From Sophora flavescens (Eukaryota; Streptophyta; Magnoliopsida; Fabales; Fabaceae), in the NCBI GenBank assembly GCA_030762895.1, contig CM061070.1, forward strand, positions 47,910,831 to 47,974,830: a stretch of DNA of 64,000 bases. The letters run 5' to 3'. The notes under the pieces were generated by a model. It searched no databases. It saw nothing but the letters and a program-made list of their open reading frames with translations, and was not told the origin of the DNA. Position numbers and translations under genes: made by a program. This document shows positions 54,893 through 64,000 of the stretch, one piece after another. The stretch's first letter is position 1; each line of letters starts with the position of its first letter.

Positions 54893-55288
54893 TGTGACGC
54901 CCTAAAACCTGGCATCACATGGTTACTCATTTGCGGAAAAGAAACTTATTTAAAACGCTGGTCGCCTTCGGAAATATAACCTTTATTAGAAGGTTACTGA
55001 AAAGGGTACTTTTTTTGTAAGCGGTAGTTGAGAAACAATGATGAACACTCAGAACATGTGAATAAACATCATACATGTAAATATATATATCCGACCCACT
55101 TGGGATCTTAGGTCTCTGGTTACAAGACAGGCCTTATCGAACTGGCCAACTCACACTAATACTAAAACTGAAAAAGTAGGTAAAAGATAGCATCACACTG
55201 GGAATAGGGAAAGCCGGGCATAAGACTCAAAAGAAGGCTCCAAAAGTCAAGGGACCATCAGGGCAACTCCAAAAAAACCAACGACGAT

Positions 55289-55741
55289 CTAACCATGCCT
55301 CCTGCACTCGGAGTGACCGCAGAAGCTACCTTCAGACGAGGGACCACTAACTGGATCAATAACGTCGCCGCCATCATCGATGATCATGTCGTCGTCGCCG
55401 GGATCCTGTGGGTGGTACTCTGGCTCCTCCTCCCCCTCCTCCTCAACCTCTATGAACTCGTAGGGGTCCTCCTCCGGATCCTCTTCGGGATCCTCTTCGA
55501 GCGGTTCGACTGGGTCAAGGTGCTCCTGAAGAAGTCCGGTGACCTGTAGCATGTGGAGGTAGAACCATGGAGGTGGAAGCGCCAAAGTCCTAGACTCGAC
55601 GGTATGGATCCTCCGTATAGGTACTCCGTTGGCATTTGTCTCAGTAGTCGTGATCGGTCCCTGATAAGTCGCAGTCGTCTCTCCTTCATGTATGGTCCAA
55701 CTCCTCGAGTTCGTTGGTGCCAGGGGAACATCCGGATCCAT
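55289..55741 (-). CDS. LTR-encoded acidic ORF, 150 aa, function unknown (element J)
   Basis: It starts MDPDVPLAPTNSR at 55741 and ends 396 bases before the LTR end. Shared with the 169-aa ORF of element A: the start M(N/D)PD-PL, YQGPITT (YTGPVTT in A), IRRIHT (MRRVKT) and ALPPP (TLPPV). The central LEEDPEEDPEEDPYEFIEVE repeat, EYHPQD and DDD...DDGGDVIDP are shared too. The ATG follows CTCTTAG directly and lies 60 bases after GGTATCTCAC, the same layout as in A. The protein is very acidic in its C-terminal half, with no membrane segment or known domain. It could be an exon joined after a 3' splice site or an upstream ORF in the genomic RNA leader. The conserved position, start context and repeat pattern in two element families are the best arguments for coding. 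Confidence 0.55.
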   Translation of the reverse strand: MDPDVPLAPTNSRSWTIHEGETTATYQGPITTTETNANGVPIRRIHTVESRTLALPPPWFYLHMLQVTGLLQEHLDPVEPLEEDPEEDPEEDPYEFIEVEEEGEEEPEYHPQDPGDDDMIIDDGGDVIDPVSGPSSEGSFCGHSECRRHG

Positions 55742-57727
55742 CTAAGAGCACGTGCGTTACCGACACAAGGAGAAAAGAACAAAGCATACAGTGGTGCAAG
55801 AGTGAGATACCGTCATAAGATATATCCCACAACAACCATATACATGATACATACATCACAGAATCATATAAGCAGTTAAATCATGCATATACGCAATATG
55901 TCAGTGTTATATCAAAGGGTCTCAAACCCGCACAGTCAATATTTGAAAATATGCATGGCACTTCAATCATCAGGCTCTAACTTAATCTCATGAGATATCA
56001 ACACCGTTTTCACTGGAGAAGTATTAGAGTTGGTCAATCTCTAGCCCCACCGGGCAGTTGCCTCCTTACCCTCATGCATTAAGGTCTCAGGACGAGCAAC
56101 GTCACATGTGCCTCTTCACTCGGTTTACATGGACAGACTCCCAGATACCACCTTGTATCTGATATGTAAGAAAGGCACGTCTGCCTGGGGAAATGCATAT
56201 GAGAAAATATTTTATTTTAAAGGTTTTCTTTGTGTTCATTCTTTTTCGCTATCGCAGCTCATAGCTAACGACTTAATCATCATTTCCCCATCACTTGAAA
56301 ACTCATAAGCATAGGACTCATAGTCCGAACGCTCAATCACAATGCCCAAGACCGTGGCCACAGTCAAGGGTTGTGGTCGTAGAAAACAACCTTCACCTTT
56401 AATCATGTTCATCACACGCGGTTAGAATACACAGTCCAACACAGCGCGATTAGGACCTAAGTCCATAACATCATAACCAGGGCTCGTAGTCCCGAATTCA
56501 CACTGATTCAAGATCACGTGCACATCACTGATACTAGAGGCGACGTCTCGCGTACTAGATTCTCTTTCTTAAGTACTTATTTTTCGTTCAGTGAAAAACA
56601 AATTCAAAACCGAATCCTCGATAACCTATCCAGGTTATCGGAAAGTTTCTAAAAGACTTAGGAAAAACCTTTTCTTTGAAAATCTTTTTATAAAGCATCT
56701 ATGAAATTATTTTATCTTTGAAATATTTTCCCCAATAGGATATTGCCAAATAATCTTGAAAGTTTTCACTTGAAGACACATAGTTCGAAAAGGATTTTTT
56801 TTCTTTTGTATAACAATAGTACACCAAAATCATTTCAACATTTAAAACAAGTACTTTAAGTTTAAAGAGCTTTTGGAAAAGAACACCAATCCCTTCATCT
56901 TCAAAGCTTATTAAGGTTTTTAATCCTTATTATGGTTGAGCACAGACGCACGTCTGGCTTAGCAAACTTTCAATCAACAACAGTATATATCATCAGTGCA
57001 ATGCTAATATCACAGTTGAAAGTAGTTCATCACATATATGCATTATATCATTTAGAACAAGTACAGATCAACATCAGATAATAGCACAACAGTTCAAGTA
57101 CATTAGATAATCAAGTAAGCTCAATCAACATGTAAATATCCAATTAAACACATACACACATGCATACAGTTATTGAATATCTTTAGGAAATCCCCTCTTA
57201 CCTTAAGAAGGTAAGAGAATGTAAGAAAATAAACAGTTTCACGGACGTTCTTCAAGGTTGGTTAGGAGGCGAGTCTAGGTTTCAAGACACAAGGTTCAAA
57301 GGATTAGAACTCAACCAAGAACTTAGGGTTAGAAGTTTCCAAAACATATGCAACTTAGGGATTTATGATCCTCAAGTGCTAAGAGTTTAAAACATGATTA
57401 CTTAAAACAAAGTTGAACAAAAATCCCACCAAGTTACACCTTGATGAAGATTCGGCCTTGACCAATAAAATAGGCTAGGAACATTTAAAATTTCCAATCT
57501 CTTTGGTTTAGCATCCATTAATAGTAAGGAGCTCAAAACCATGATCACTTTGGAAAATGAAAAACGAAACACCCTAGGTCCATAACCTTTAAGATTCGGC
57601 CATCCTTGGGTTTTTATGATAAAAAAAATCTTTAAATTCTTCCAATCTCTTAGACCTTTTAGCATCCAATAACTTATGGAGCTCAAGTCTATGATCATCT
57701 TGGAAACAACATAGGATTATAAATAAT

Positions 57728-58035
57728 TAAAGTATAATGACATAAGTAAATGAATCATAAATGACATAAACATTAATGACATAAATATAAATGACATAAA
57801 AGTAAATGACATAATGTAAATGACATAAAGTAAATGGCATAAATATAAATGACATAAAAGTAAATGACATAAAGTAAATGGCATAAATATAAATGACATA
57901 AGGTAAATGACATAAAGTAAATGACATAAATATAAATGACATAAAAGTAAATGACATAAGGTAAAGGACATAAAGTAAATGACATAAAGCAAATGGCATA
58001 AATATAAATGACATAAAAGTAAATGACATAAAAGT
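57728..58035 (+). repeat. TAAATGACATAA tandem array in LTR J
   Basis: More than 20 units of about 12-15 bases (variants AAAGTAAATGACAT, ATATAAATGACAT, AGGTAAATGACAT) in a higher-order pattern of about 60-75 bases. Three reading frames on the minus strand stay open as low-complexity YVIYFMSFTLCHL-like repeats and are not genes. Confidence 0.93.
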
Positions 58036-58044
58036 AGAGTAAAA

Positions 58045-58213
58045 ATCTTTAAACTTTCCAATCACTTTAGACATAGCATCCTTTAACATAAAGGAGCCTT
58101 GGTCCATGATCATTTTGGGAAAACAAATCTATAAACTTTCCAATCACTTTAGACATAGCATCCTTTAACATAAAGGAGCCTTCGTCCATGATCATTTTGG
58201 GAAAACAAATCTT
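58045..58213 (+). repeat. Tandem duplication of about 84 bases in LTR J
   Basis: Two head-to-tail copies of a segment containing ACTTTCCAATCACTTTAGAC and GATCATTTTGGGAAAACAAA, nearly identical, so the duplication is recent. A more diverged relative of the same segment lies at about 57630-57710 and 57500-57560. Confidence 0.9.
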
Positions 58214-58639
58214 TAAATACAAACTCACACTTGTAAAAGTTGAAACAAGATCCATCAAAACCATAGGCATGGTTCGGCCTCATTATAAAGTAGAGGTTAG
58301 GAAACTTTGTTTTACACAACCTTTTAGTATGTTAAACTACAAGTAAGTACAAGGCCATAGAAATTGGTTTCAACTCAAAAGGAGTTTTCTACCATTTTTG
58401 ATATATTTTTGAAGATAAAAGCTCATAAATGACATGAAGAAGAAACTTTAGAAAAAGATGAAGTTTTTAAAGAAAAGAATACATGAGAGTCTTACCCTAA
58501 ACAAGAGGAACAACTTTGATGAATAACACTTAGTGAAAAGAAGAGTAAAAACAAGAGCTTTGGAAGCTTGAAGTGAAAAGATGAAAGCTTAAGAGTGAAG
58601 TAGGAGAAAGGAAAGTGTTGAAGTGAAGTTGATGAGTGA

Positions 58640-58647
58640 TATTTATA
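58640..58647 (-). promoter_or_regulatory. TATA box of LTR J
   Basis: Minus-strand TATAAATA preceded by CCCCATTCCCTC, 598 bases from the LTR start; position and sequence agree with LTRs A and E. Confidence 0.75.
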
Positions 58648-59245
58648 GAGGGAATGGGGAAGTGCACGACCTTGAGAGGGAGAAGAAGAAAGAAGATGAG
58701 TTTCTTGAAGAGAGGTTTAAGAGTTAATGTGATGGGATGTGATTGGAGAGAGAAAGTTGAAAAGTAAGATTTTGGAATGACATTAGGATTTTCTTTTATC
58801 CTTAGGTGTGTCATAGGCATTTAATGAGACTTCCCATCAAGCCTTTTCTCCTCCTTTAGGGTTCTTTAACTGCTTAAATACGTAACCGGGTGCACATCCG
58901 ATCGTGTTTTCTGAAGGTTTCGCCCGGATAAAATACTATATTTTATTCCTGGACAACAAAATTCGAAAATTTACCAAACCTACACGAAACATCATAAAAA
59001 CACTAACTGTCTCGTTCACGAATTAAAATTTTGTTTCTAGCTCAGTAAACTTGTACCGGTAGTGAGAACCCAGACCGGTTTTCGTCTAAATTTTCGACTG
59101 GAAATTTTATTGGGGCTTCATATGGTAAAACAACACAAGAAAATGATTTTATTTTAAATAAAATCATCTTCTGGATTTTATCGAAAATAAATACATTAAG
59201 TATGTATTTACCGATAAAGAAGCATACGAAAAACGGGGTGTTACA

Positions 59246-59258
59246 ACTCTACCCCTCT
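59246..59258 (-). other. Polypurine tract of element J
   Basis: Minus-strand AGAGGGGTAGAGT directly before the 3' LTR, behind CGAGGACGAAATTC. Confidence 0.88.
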
Positions 59259-59280
59259 AAAAAGAATTTCGTCCTCGAAA

Positions 59281-61494
59281 TTACGTACCTTGAAATAACT
59301 CAAGGTACTGCAACTTCATCTTGTCCTCAGCTTCCCACGTTGCTTCTCCGGTTGTCTCATTCCAGATGACTTTGACCAAAGGAATTTGTTTACCTCTGAG
59401 ATGCTTTGTCATCCTATCAACGATTCGTGTCGGCGAAGTCACAAAGGACAGGTTCTCTTTTAACTGTACTTTATCAGGCTTTATGATATGTGATGGATCA
59501 GGAATGTATTTTCTCAACTGAGAGACATGAAAAACATCATGGATATTGGAAAGAAAGGGTGGTAAAGATATTTTATAAGCTACTGGACCTACACGACGAA
59601 GAATTTGGTAGGGTCCAATGAACTTGGGCGTAAGCTTTCTGGACTTTAGTACTCTGCCAATCCCAGTCGTTGGCGTGACTCTCAAGAATACATGTTCGCC
59701 TTCCTCAAACTCCAGAGGTCGTCGTCTCTTGTCCACGTAGCTCTTCTGTCGGCTCTGCGTTGCCCTCATTTTCTCCTGGATCATCTTCACCTTTTCCGTT
59801 GTTTGTTGCACGAAGTCTGGACCCAATAGCAAACTTTCACCATCCTGGTACCAACACAAAGGCGTTCGACATCGTCGACCATACAGGGACTCATAAGGTG
59901 CCATTCCAATGCTTGAATGGAAGCTATTATTGTAGGTAAATTCTATCAATGGTAGGGACTCGTCCCAACTCCCGACATCCTCCAAAACACAAGCCCTCAG
60001 CAAATCCTCTAGTGACTGGATTGTTCTTTCCAATTGCCCATCCGTTTGTGGATGATATGCGGAACTCAATCTGAGTTTTGTTCCAAGTGATTCTTGCAAA
60101 CTCTGCCAAAACCTCGATGTAAATCGCGGGTCTGGATCTGAGACAATGCTTGAAGGCACACCATGCAGTCTAACAATCTCTCCGATATACAGTTGGGTTA
60201 ACTTCTCCATAGAGTATCTCATATTGATTGGCAAAAAGTGAGCTGACTTAGTCAGTCGGTCCACTATTACCCATATAGCCTCATACCCCTTCTTAGTCCT
60301 TGGTAAACTGGTCACGAAATCCATTGAGATTCCATCCCATTTCCATTCTGGAATATCTAAAGACTGTAACATTCCTGCTGGTCTCTGGTGTTCCACTTTG
60401 GCTTTTTGACATATCAAACAAGAAGCGACGTATTCCATTACATCTCTCTTCATTCCATACCACCAATATAATTTCTTAAGATCTTGATACATCTTTGTGG
60501 CCCCTGGGTGCATACTCAACCTACTCTTGTGAGCCTCTTCTAAAATCAGCTTTCTTAGCTCAGCATCATCAGGTACACAGATTCTCTCGCCAAACCTCAA
60601 AATTCCATATTTTCCTTCTCTAAATTCTGACAGAGCTCCTTGGCGTACCAAGTTTCTTTCTGTCTGTAGATACTGATCAGTCTCTTGCTTCTCCTTTATC
60701 TGCTCCATTAATCCATTTGACACGGTGGTCCTGTTCAGACACAATTTCCCTGGTGTACTTTCCACTAACAAACTTAGATCTCGGAATTTTTCCAGTAGTT
60801 CATGTTCTTTAACCATCATCGCTGATGCGTGAATTGTCTTTCTGCTCAAAGCATCAGCCACTACATTCGCCTTTCTAGGGTGATACTGTAGTTGAAAATC
60901 GTAATCCTTCAGGAATTCTAACCAACGTCTCTGACGCATATTCAATTCCTTCTGATTAAACAGGTACTTCAAGCTTTTATGGTCACTGAAAACATTAAAA
61001 GTAGCTCCATACAAGTAATGTCTCCAGATTTTTAAAGCGAAGACCACAGCAGCCAGTTCTAAATCGTGCGTCGGATAGTTCCTCTCATGAATCTTCAACT
61101 GCCTCGAAGCATAAGCCACCACTTTCCGATTTTGCATCAGCACACAGCCCAAACCCTGATGTGAAGCATCACAGTAAACCTCAAAAGATTCCTTGGGATC
61201 GGGTAGGATCAATACCGGTGAGGTTGTCAATCTCCTTTTAAGCTCTTGGAAGCTTTTCTCACAGGCTTCTGTCCACACGAACGTTTGGTCCTTACGTGTC
61301 AGCTGGGTGAGAGGTCCAACAATCTTGGAAAATCCTTCAATGAATCTCCGGTAATAGCCAGCCAAACCTACAAAACTACGGATTTCCGTTGCCGTTGTTG
61401 GCCTTTCCCATTCCAAAACAGCGTCGACCTTCGTCGGATCCACAGCGATTCCTTCGCGGGATATTACGTGCCCCAAGAATTGAACTTGCTCCAA
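59281..61494 (-). CDS. pol: RT thumb, RNase H, integrase and chromodomain-like tail of J
   Basis: This 737-codon frame is the larger part of pol. It starts in the RT connection (QVQFLGHVIS, GLAGYYRRFI). RNase H has YCDAS (D109), DLELAA (E146) and FSDHKSL (D171), ending ADALSRK. Integrase shows H322, H329, C359 and C362 of the HHCC zinc site. The catalytic triad is D392 (SMDFV), D453 (VSDPDPRF; Pro where Arg is usual) and E489 (QLER), a DD35E spacing. The GPY/F module lies at about 625-650 and the chromodomain-like segment at about 690-735. The true upstream boundary is not the Met at 61494: homology runs on through a single TAG at 61507-61509 into the RT core. The protein would act in reverse transcription and chromatin-targeted integration if read as one polyprotein. 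Confidence 0.92.
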   Translation of the reverse strand: MEQVQFLGHVISREGIAVDPTKVDAVLEWERPTTATEIRSFVGLAGYYRRFIEGFSKIVGPLTQLTRKDQTFVWTEACEKSFQELKRRLTTSPVLILPDPKESFEVYCDASHQGLGCVLMQNRKVVAYASRQLKIHERNYPTHDLELAAVVFALKIWRHYLYGATFNVFSDHKSLKYLFNQKELNMRQRRWLEFLKDYDFQLQYHPRKANVVADALSRKTIHASAMMVKEHELLEKFRDLSLLVESTPGKLCLNRTTVSNGLMEQIKEKQETDQYLQTERNLVRQGALSEFREGKYGILRFGERICVPDDAELRKLILEEAHKSRLSMHPGATKMYQDLKKLYWWYGMKRDVMEYVASCLICQKAKVEHQRPAGMLQSLDIPEWKWDGISMDFVTSLPRTKKGYEAIWVIVDRLTKSAHFLPINMRYSMEKLTQLYIGEIVRLHGVPSSIVSDPDPRFTSRFWQSLQESLGTKLRLSSAYHPQTDGQLERTIQSLEDLLRACVLEDVGSWDESLPLIEFTYNNSFHSSIGMAPYESLYGRRCRTPLCWYQDGESLLLGPDFVQQTTEKVKMIQEKMRATQSRQKSYVDKRRRPLEFEEGEHVFLRVTPTTGIGRVLKSRKLTPKFIGPYQILRRVGPVAYKISLPPFLSNIHDVFHVSQLRKYIPDPSHIIKPDKVQLKENLSFVTSPTRIVDRMTKHLRGKQIPLVKVIWNETTGEATWEAEDKMKLQYLELFQGT

Positions 61495-61509
61495 CCAAAA
61501 TTCACACTT

Positions 61510-62127
61510 CTATGGTTTCGCATAGAGCTGTTTCTCTCTCAGGATCTGAAGAACAATGCTAAGATGCTCAGCATGAGTCTCCTTTTCCGGAGAATAGATC
61601 AGTATGTCATCAATGAAGACGACTACGAACTGATCCAAAAAGGGACGAAAGATCCTATTCATATAGTCCATGAATATAGCAGGTGCATTTGTCACTCCAA
61701 ACGGCATCACCAAATACTCATAATGCCCATAGCGTGTTCGAAACGCTGTCTTAGGAACATCTTCCGCTTTTACTCGTATCTGGTGGTATCTCGACCGCAG
61801 ATCGATCTTTGAAAACACTGCCGCTCCACGTAACTGATCCATAAGATCATCGATCCTTGGAAGAAGATATCTGTTTTTAATCGTGACTTTGTTTAACTGA
61901 CGAAAGTCCACACACGATCCTAGCGATTCGTCTTTCTTCCTTACTAGCAGGACTGGAGCTCCCCACGGTGACACACTAGGTCGTATAAACTCCTTCCTCA
62001 TCAGCTCCTCAAGTTGGTCCTTCAAGGTTTCTAACTCGGATGGCGACATACGATATGGCGCCATAGATATTGGTCCGGTGCCTGGAGTCAGATCAATCGC
62101 GAACTCGATCTCCCGAACAGGTGGCAA
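61510..62127 (-). CDS. pol: Reverse transcriptase core of element J (broken at both ends)
   Basis: 205 codons encode the fingers and palm of a Ty3-type RT: PPVREIEFAIDLTPG, PYRMSPSELETLKDQLEELM, CVDFRQLNKVTIKNRYLLPR and FSKIDL (catalytic Asp at about 109). Then come MPFGVTNAPAIFMDYMN and VFIDDILIYS (FIDD at 171-174). It ends at a TAG after KQLYAKP, a position normally occupied by another residue before KCEFWL. At its start the frame is offset from gag-protease by a one-base loss near 62126, where the usual family continuation of the protease-RT linker is found in the other frame. The break makes the element defective unless suppressed. Confidence 0.92.
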   Translation of the reverse strand: MPPVREIEFAIDLTPGTGPISMAPYRMSPSELETLKDQLEELMRKEFIRPSVSPWGAPVLLVRKKDESLGSCVDFRQLNKVTIKNRYLLPRIDDLMDQLRGAAVFSKIDLRSRYHQIRVKAEDVPKTAFRTRYGHYEYLVMPFGVTNAPAIFMDYMNRIFRPFLDQFVVVFIDDILIYSPEKETHAEHLSIVLQILREKQLYAKP

Positions 62128-63722
62128 TCCAGGTACATCCTCAGGGAAACCTCCGGAAACTCTCGAACGACAGGTATGGAATCCAAGTCATACTCGCTCT
62201 CGACGTCCAAGGAAAACAGTAACATGTAACCTTGAGCTCCTTCTTTCAAAGAAGATCTTACCTGACTAGCAGACAAAAATACAGAAATCTCCTCCCTAAA
62301 GATTAAGGTTTTCTGAGCACAATCTATTAGGATATGGTTGAAAGATAACCAATCCATGCCTAAGATTACATCTAAATGTACTAAAGGCAAACAGATCAAG
62401 TCTACAAGAAAATGTCTATTCTGAACGATGATAGGACAGTTTAAGCAAACCGAATTAACGGTCACAGGTTCAGAAGTTGGGGTAGAAACAATCAGATTAT
62501 ATGGTAAGGAAGAAACAGGCAAGTTTAGAATTTTCACACGATCCATCGAAATAAAAGAATGAGTTGCGCCTGAATCAAAAAGTACAGTCAAAAGATTACC
62601 AGCAATGTCACACTTACCTTGCACGAGATCATCGGAGTTCGATGCCTCAGCACCACTCATGGTATACACTCTTCCCTTAGCGGTTGGCTTGTTTATTCTA
62701 GCATGGTTGACCTGATGTTCTCTCTTTGGCGCACGACACACCTTCGCCAAGTGTCCCACGCGGTCACAGTTGCTACACTTGGCATCCTTCTTTGGACAAG
62801 CATTTGCCAGGTGGCTCGGATCTCCACACCTGTAACATTTCCTCTCTTGGCCTTGATCGTTGTTTTTCTGGCCTCCACTTCCTGTCCCTGAAACATTGGG
62901 ACGAGCTTGTTGTTTCTGGTTGTAGCTAGATGCCTGGTGATACGGCTTCCTCTGGTTCTGCTTCCATTTTGAATTCTGACCTTGATTCTGGCTCTTAGGA
63001 CGAACAGGTCCTCCTGCGCTTCCCTTGTTATCCCTTCCTCTGTGCATCATCTCAACTTTCCGGCACTTCTCCACTAGTGCTTGGAAGTTCCTGATCTCCA
63101 ATGGCAATACCGATTCTTTAATCTCGAAGCGCAATCCGTCTTCAAACTGTTCACACTTCCATTCCTCACTGGGATTATCTTGAAAGAAACGGAAATACTT
63201 GGCAAGGGATTCAAACCTCGCCGCATACACCCCCACTGTCGGGTCCCGCTGACTCAGCCTCATGAACTCCTGCTCCTTCTCTTTTCTGGCACTCTGAGGA
63301 AAGTATTTGTCTAAAAACTTGCCACGAAATACTCCCCAGGTGATCGCCTGGTGCTCAGCCTCCAACAACTGCCTGGTGCCCCTCCACCAGTACTCAGCAT
63401 CGCCCACTAGCTGGAACACGGAATAAGGTACCTTAGATTCCTCTGGAGTGTGTACCAGGTCGAAGATCTTTTCTAGCTCTTGAATCCAAAGGTCAGCCTT
63501 AATTGGATCCACGTCTCCATCAAACTGCAACGGATTCTGACGTCGGAAAGCGTCTAGATGCCTTCCCTCTGCTGCTTGTTCTGCCCTCTGTTGCTCTTGG
63601 TTCAGGGCAGCAGTATTAGCTGTTTGAAGAGCTATGGCCGCAGCCACGTCGGCCAGTGCTTGGGCAACAAAATCCATTCCTCCGTCGCCTCGTCCACTTC
63701 CACGAGCACCTCTTTGGTTCAT
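62088..63722 (-). CDS. gag-pro: Gag-protease of element J
   Basis: 544 codons from ATG 63722 (MNQRGARGSGRGDGG). The Retrotrans_gag core spans about residues 55-225 (FRRQNPLQFDGDVDPIKADL, GDAEYWWRG, FLDKYFPQSARKEKE, FEDGLRFEIKE). A basic Gln-rich linker is followed by two CCHC knuckles, CYRCGDPSHLANAC (296-309) and CSNCDRVGHLAKVC (316-329). The retropepsin has LFDSGATHSFIS (383-392) and DVILGMDWLS near 451-460. After REFPEV at about residue 524 the frame leaves the pol frame through a one-base deletion, so the last 20 residues are out of frame. Tekay elements normally encode one continuous Gag-Pol. Gag would form the cytoplasmic particle; protease would cut the polyprotein. Confidence 0.93.
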   Translation of the reverse strand: MNQRGARGSGRGDGGMDFVAQALADVAAAIALQTANTAALNQEQQRAEQAAEGRHLDAFRRQNPLQFDGDVDPIKADLWIQELEKIFDLVHTPEESKVPYSVFQLVGDAEYWWRGTRQLLEAEHQAITWGVFRGKFLDKYFPQSARKEKEQEFMRLSQRDPTVGVYAARFESLAKYFRFFQDNPSEEWKCEQFEDGLRFEIKESVLPLEIRNFQALVEKCRKVEMMHRGRDNKGSAGGPVRPKSQNQGQNSKWKQNQRKPYHQASSYNQKQQARPNVSGTGSGGQKNNDQGQERKCYRCGDPSHLANACPKKDAKCSNCDRVGHLAKVCRAPKREHQVNHARINKPTAKGRVYTMSGAEASNSDDLVQGKCDIAGNLLTVLFDSGATHSFISMDRVKILNLPVSSLPYNLIVSTPTSEPVTVNSVCLNCPIIVQNRHFLVDLICLPLVHLDVILGMDWLSFNHILIDCAQKTLIFREEISVFLSASQVRSSLKEGAQGYMLLFSLDVESEYDLDSIPVVREFPEVSLRMYLDCHLFGRSSSRLI

Positions 63723-63888
63723 ACTGACCTATACCACACAAGCAGTCAGATATCATCCAGAAAAGGGGTGTGAACCACGGTTCATCACACATTACCTCAA
63801 GGAGGTAATTCAAACAATATCCAGTCAGAGAAAAAACACAACTTCAACACAACAGACCTAAACCCAAACATTCCCGAAAGACTCGACT

Positions 63889-63901
63889 AGCTCTGATACC
63901 A
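63889..63901 (-). other. Primer-binding site of element J
   Basis: Minus-strand TGGTATCAGAGCT, 12 of 13 bases fitting the initiator tRNA-Met complement, five bases from the LTR edge (63907). The leader between it and the gag ATG (63723-63888) shows nothing further. Confidence 0.9.
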
Positions 63902-63906
63902 ACTAA

Positions 63907-64000
63907 TGTGACGCCCTAAAACCTGGCATCATATGGTTACTCATTTGCAAAAAAGAAACTTATTTAAAACGTTGGTCGCCTTCGGAAATATAACCTTTAT
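63907..64000 (-). repeat. 5' LTR of element J (first 94 bases in window)
   Basis: Matches 54893-54986 with four differences, all transitions of the C-to-T or G-to-A type. The rest of the LTR lies outside the window. Confidence 0.92.

Larger units (their letters stand above)
54893..59245 (-). repeat. 3' LTR of element J, 4.35 kb
   Basis: Plus-strand ends TGTGACGCCC (54893) and CGGGGTGTTACA (59245). Sense landmarks: box with ACCGGTTTTCGTCT (59074-59094), TATAAATA 598 bases from the start, donor-like TTTAGG/GTAAGAC near 58495 and TTCTTAAG/GTAAGAGG near 57201. Then a TAAATGACATAA tandem array, GGAC...GTCC dyads (56453-56464, 56314-56326), GGTATCTCAC (55802-55811) and the acidic ORF. Confidence 0.93.
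54893..64000 (-). mobile_element. Tekay-like chromovirus element J, nearly complete
   Basis: Minus-strand order: 5' LTR (starts beyond the window, ends 63907), primer site, gag-protease, RT, RNase H, integrase with chromodomain-like tail, polypurine tract and 3' LTR (59245-54893). Internal length is 4.66 kb, normal for the family. Visible lesions are one frameshift near 62126 and one stop at 61507-61509, so it decayed recently compared with A, F and I. It is inserted into element I's gag. Confidence 0.93.

Noticed and set aside
55295..55879. Plus-strand frames opposite the J LTR ORF (55295-55549, 55553-55879)
   Set aside because: No homology to the corresponding strand of element A's LTR, while the minus-strand frame is conserved between A and J.
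57717..58113. Three overlapping hydrophobic frames (YVIYFMSFTLCHL repeats)
   Set aside because: All three minus-strand frames are open because the TAAATGACATAA array lacks stops; not a membrane protein gene.

Overview
The window looks like intergenic heterochromatin from a flowering plant. It consists almost entirely of nested LTR retrotransposons, and I see no host gene, tRNA, rRNA or CRISPR array. The plant call rests on the element families: Tekay/Del-like Ty3 chromoviruses with giant LTRs (about 3.2-4.6 kb, TGTAACACC... ends, initiator-Met tRNA primer sites, chromodomain-type integrase tails), a Sirevirus-like Ty1/copia element with an env-like third gene region, Tat/Athila-like gag-only elements (one with an intact GGCGCC-type primer site), a Stowaway-type MITE and a LINE tail. 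The species cannot be read from the sequence; a eudicot is likely.

Layout. Element A (Tekay-like, + strand) runs from before base 1 to 45520 but is cut into pieces: 5' LTR and gag start (1-2492), an RNase H/integrase piece (32566-33332), the integrase end (40049-40840) and a 4.6-kb 3' LTR (40877-45520). Element B (Sirevirus-like, - strand) sits in A's gag (2493-26186). B was hit by solo LTR C (8034-17626, itself split by Tat-like element D, 9205-14650), by solo LTR E (19964-23324) and by gag-only element F (26187-32565). One deletion probably removed F's right end, the rest of B's 5' LTR and A's gag-to-RT segment. Element G (Tat/Athila-like, - strand, 33333-40048, AGACT target duplication) sits in A's integrase. 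Right of A lie LTR fragment K, a MITE cluster, a broken copia-type gag (H), a LINE 3' end, a decayed Tekay-like element I (50621-54892) and element J (54893 to beyond 64000, - strand). J is the best preserved: its coding region carries only two visible lesions.

Most notable signal. The giant LTRs look organised like genes. A, E and J have a TATA box about 0.6 kb from the LTR start and a splice-donor-like site at about 0.75 kb. A, C, I and J have a second donor-like site at about 1.7-2.0 kb. Short inverted repeats (GGAC-N4-6-GTCC in A, C, I, J and K; unrelated dyads in E, F and D) lie in the predicted leader. A and J then carry a homologous acidic ORF about 0.4 kb before the LTR end, directly behind a TAG and downstream of a conserved TCTCAC box. 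E and F carry a shorter acidic reading frame at the same place. This module set is my main candidate for an undescribed system. That it is transcribed, spliced or translated is inference.
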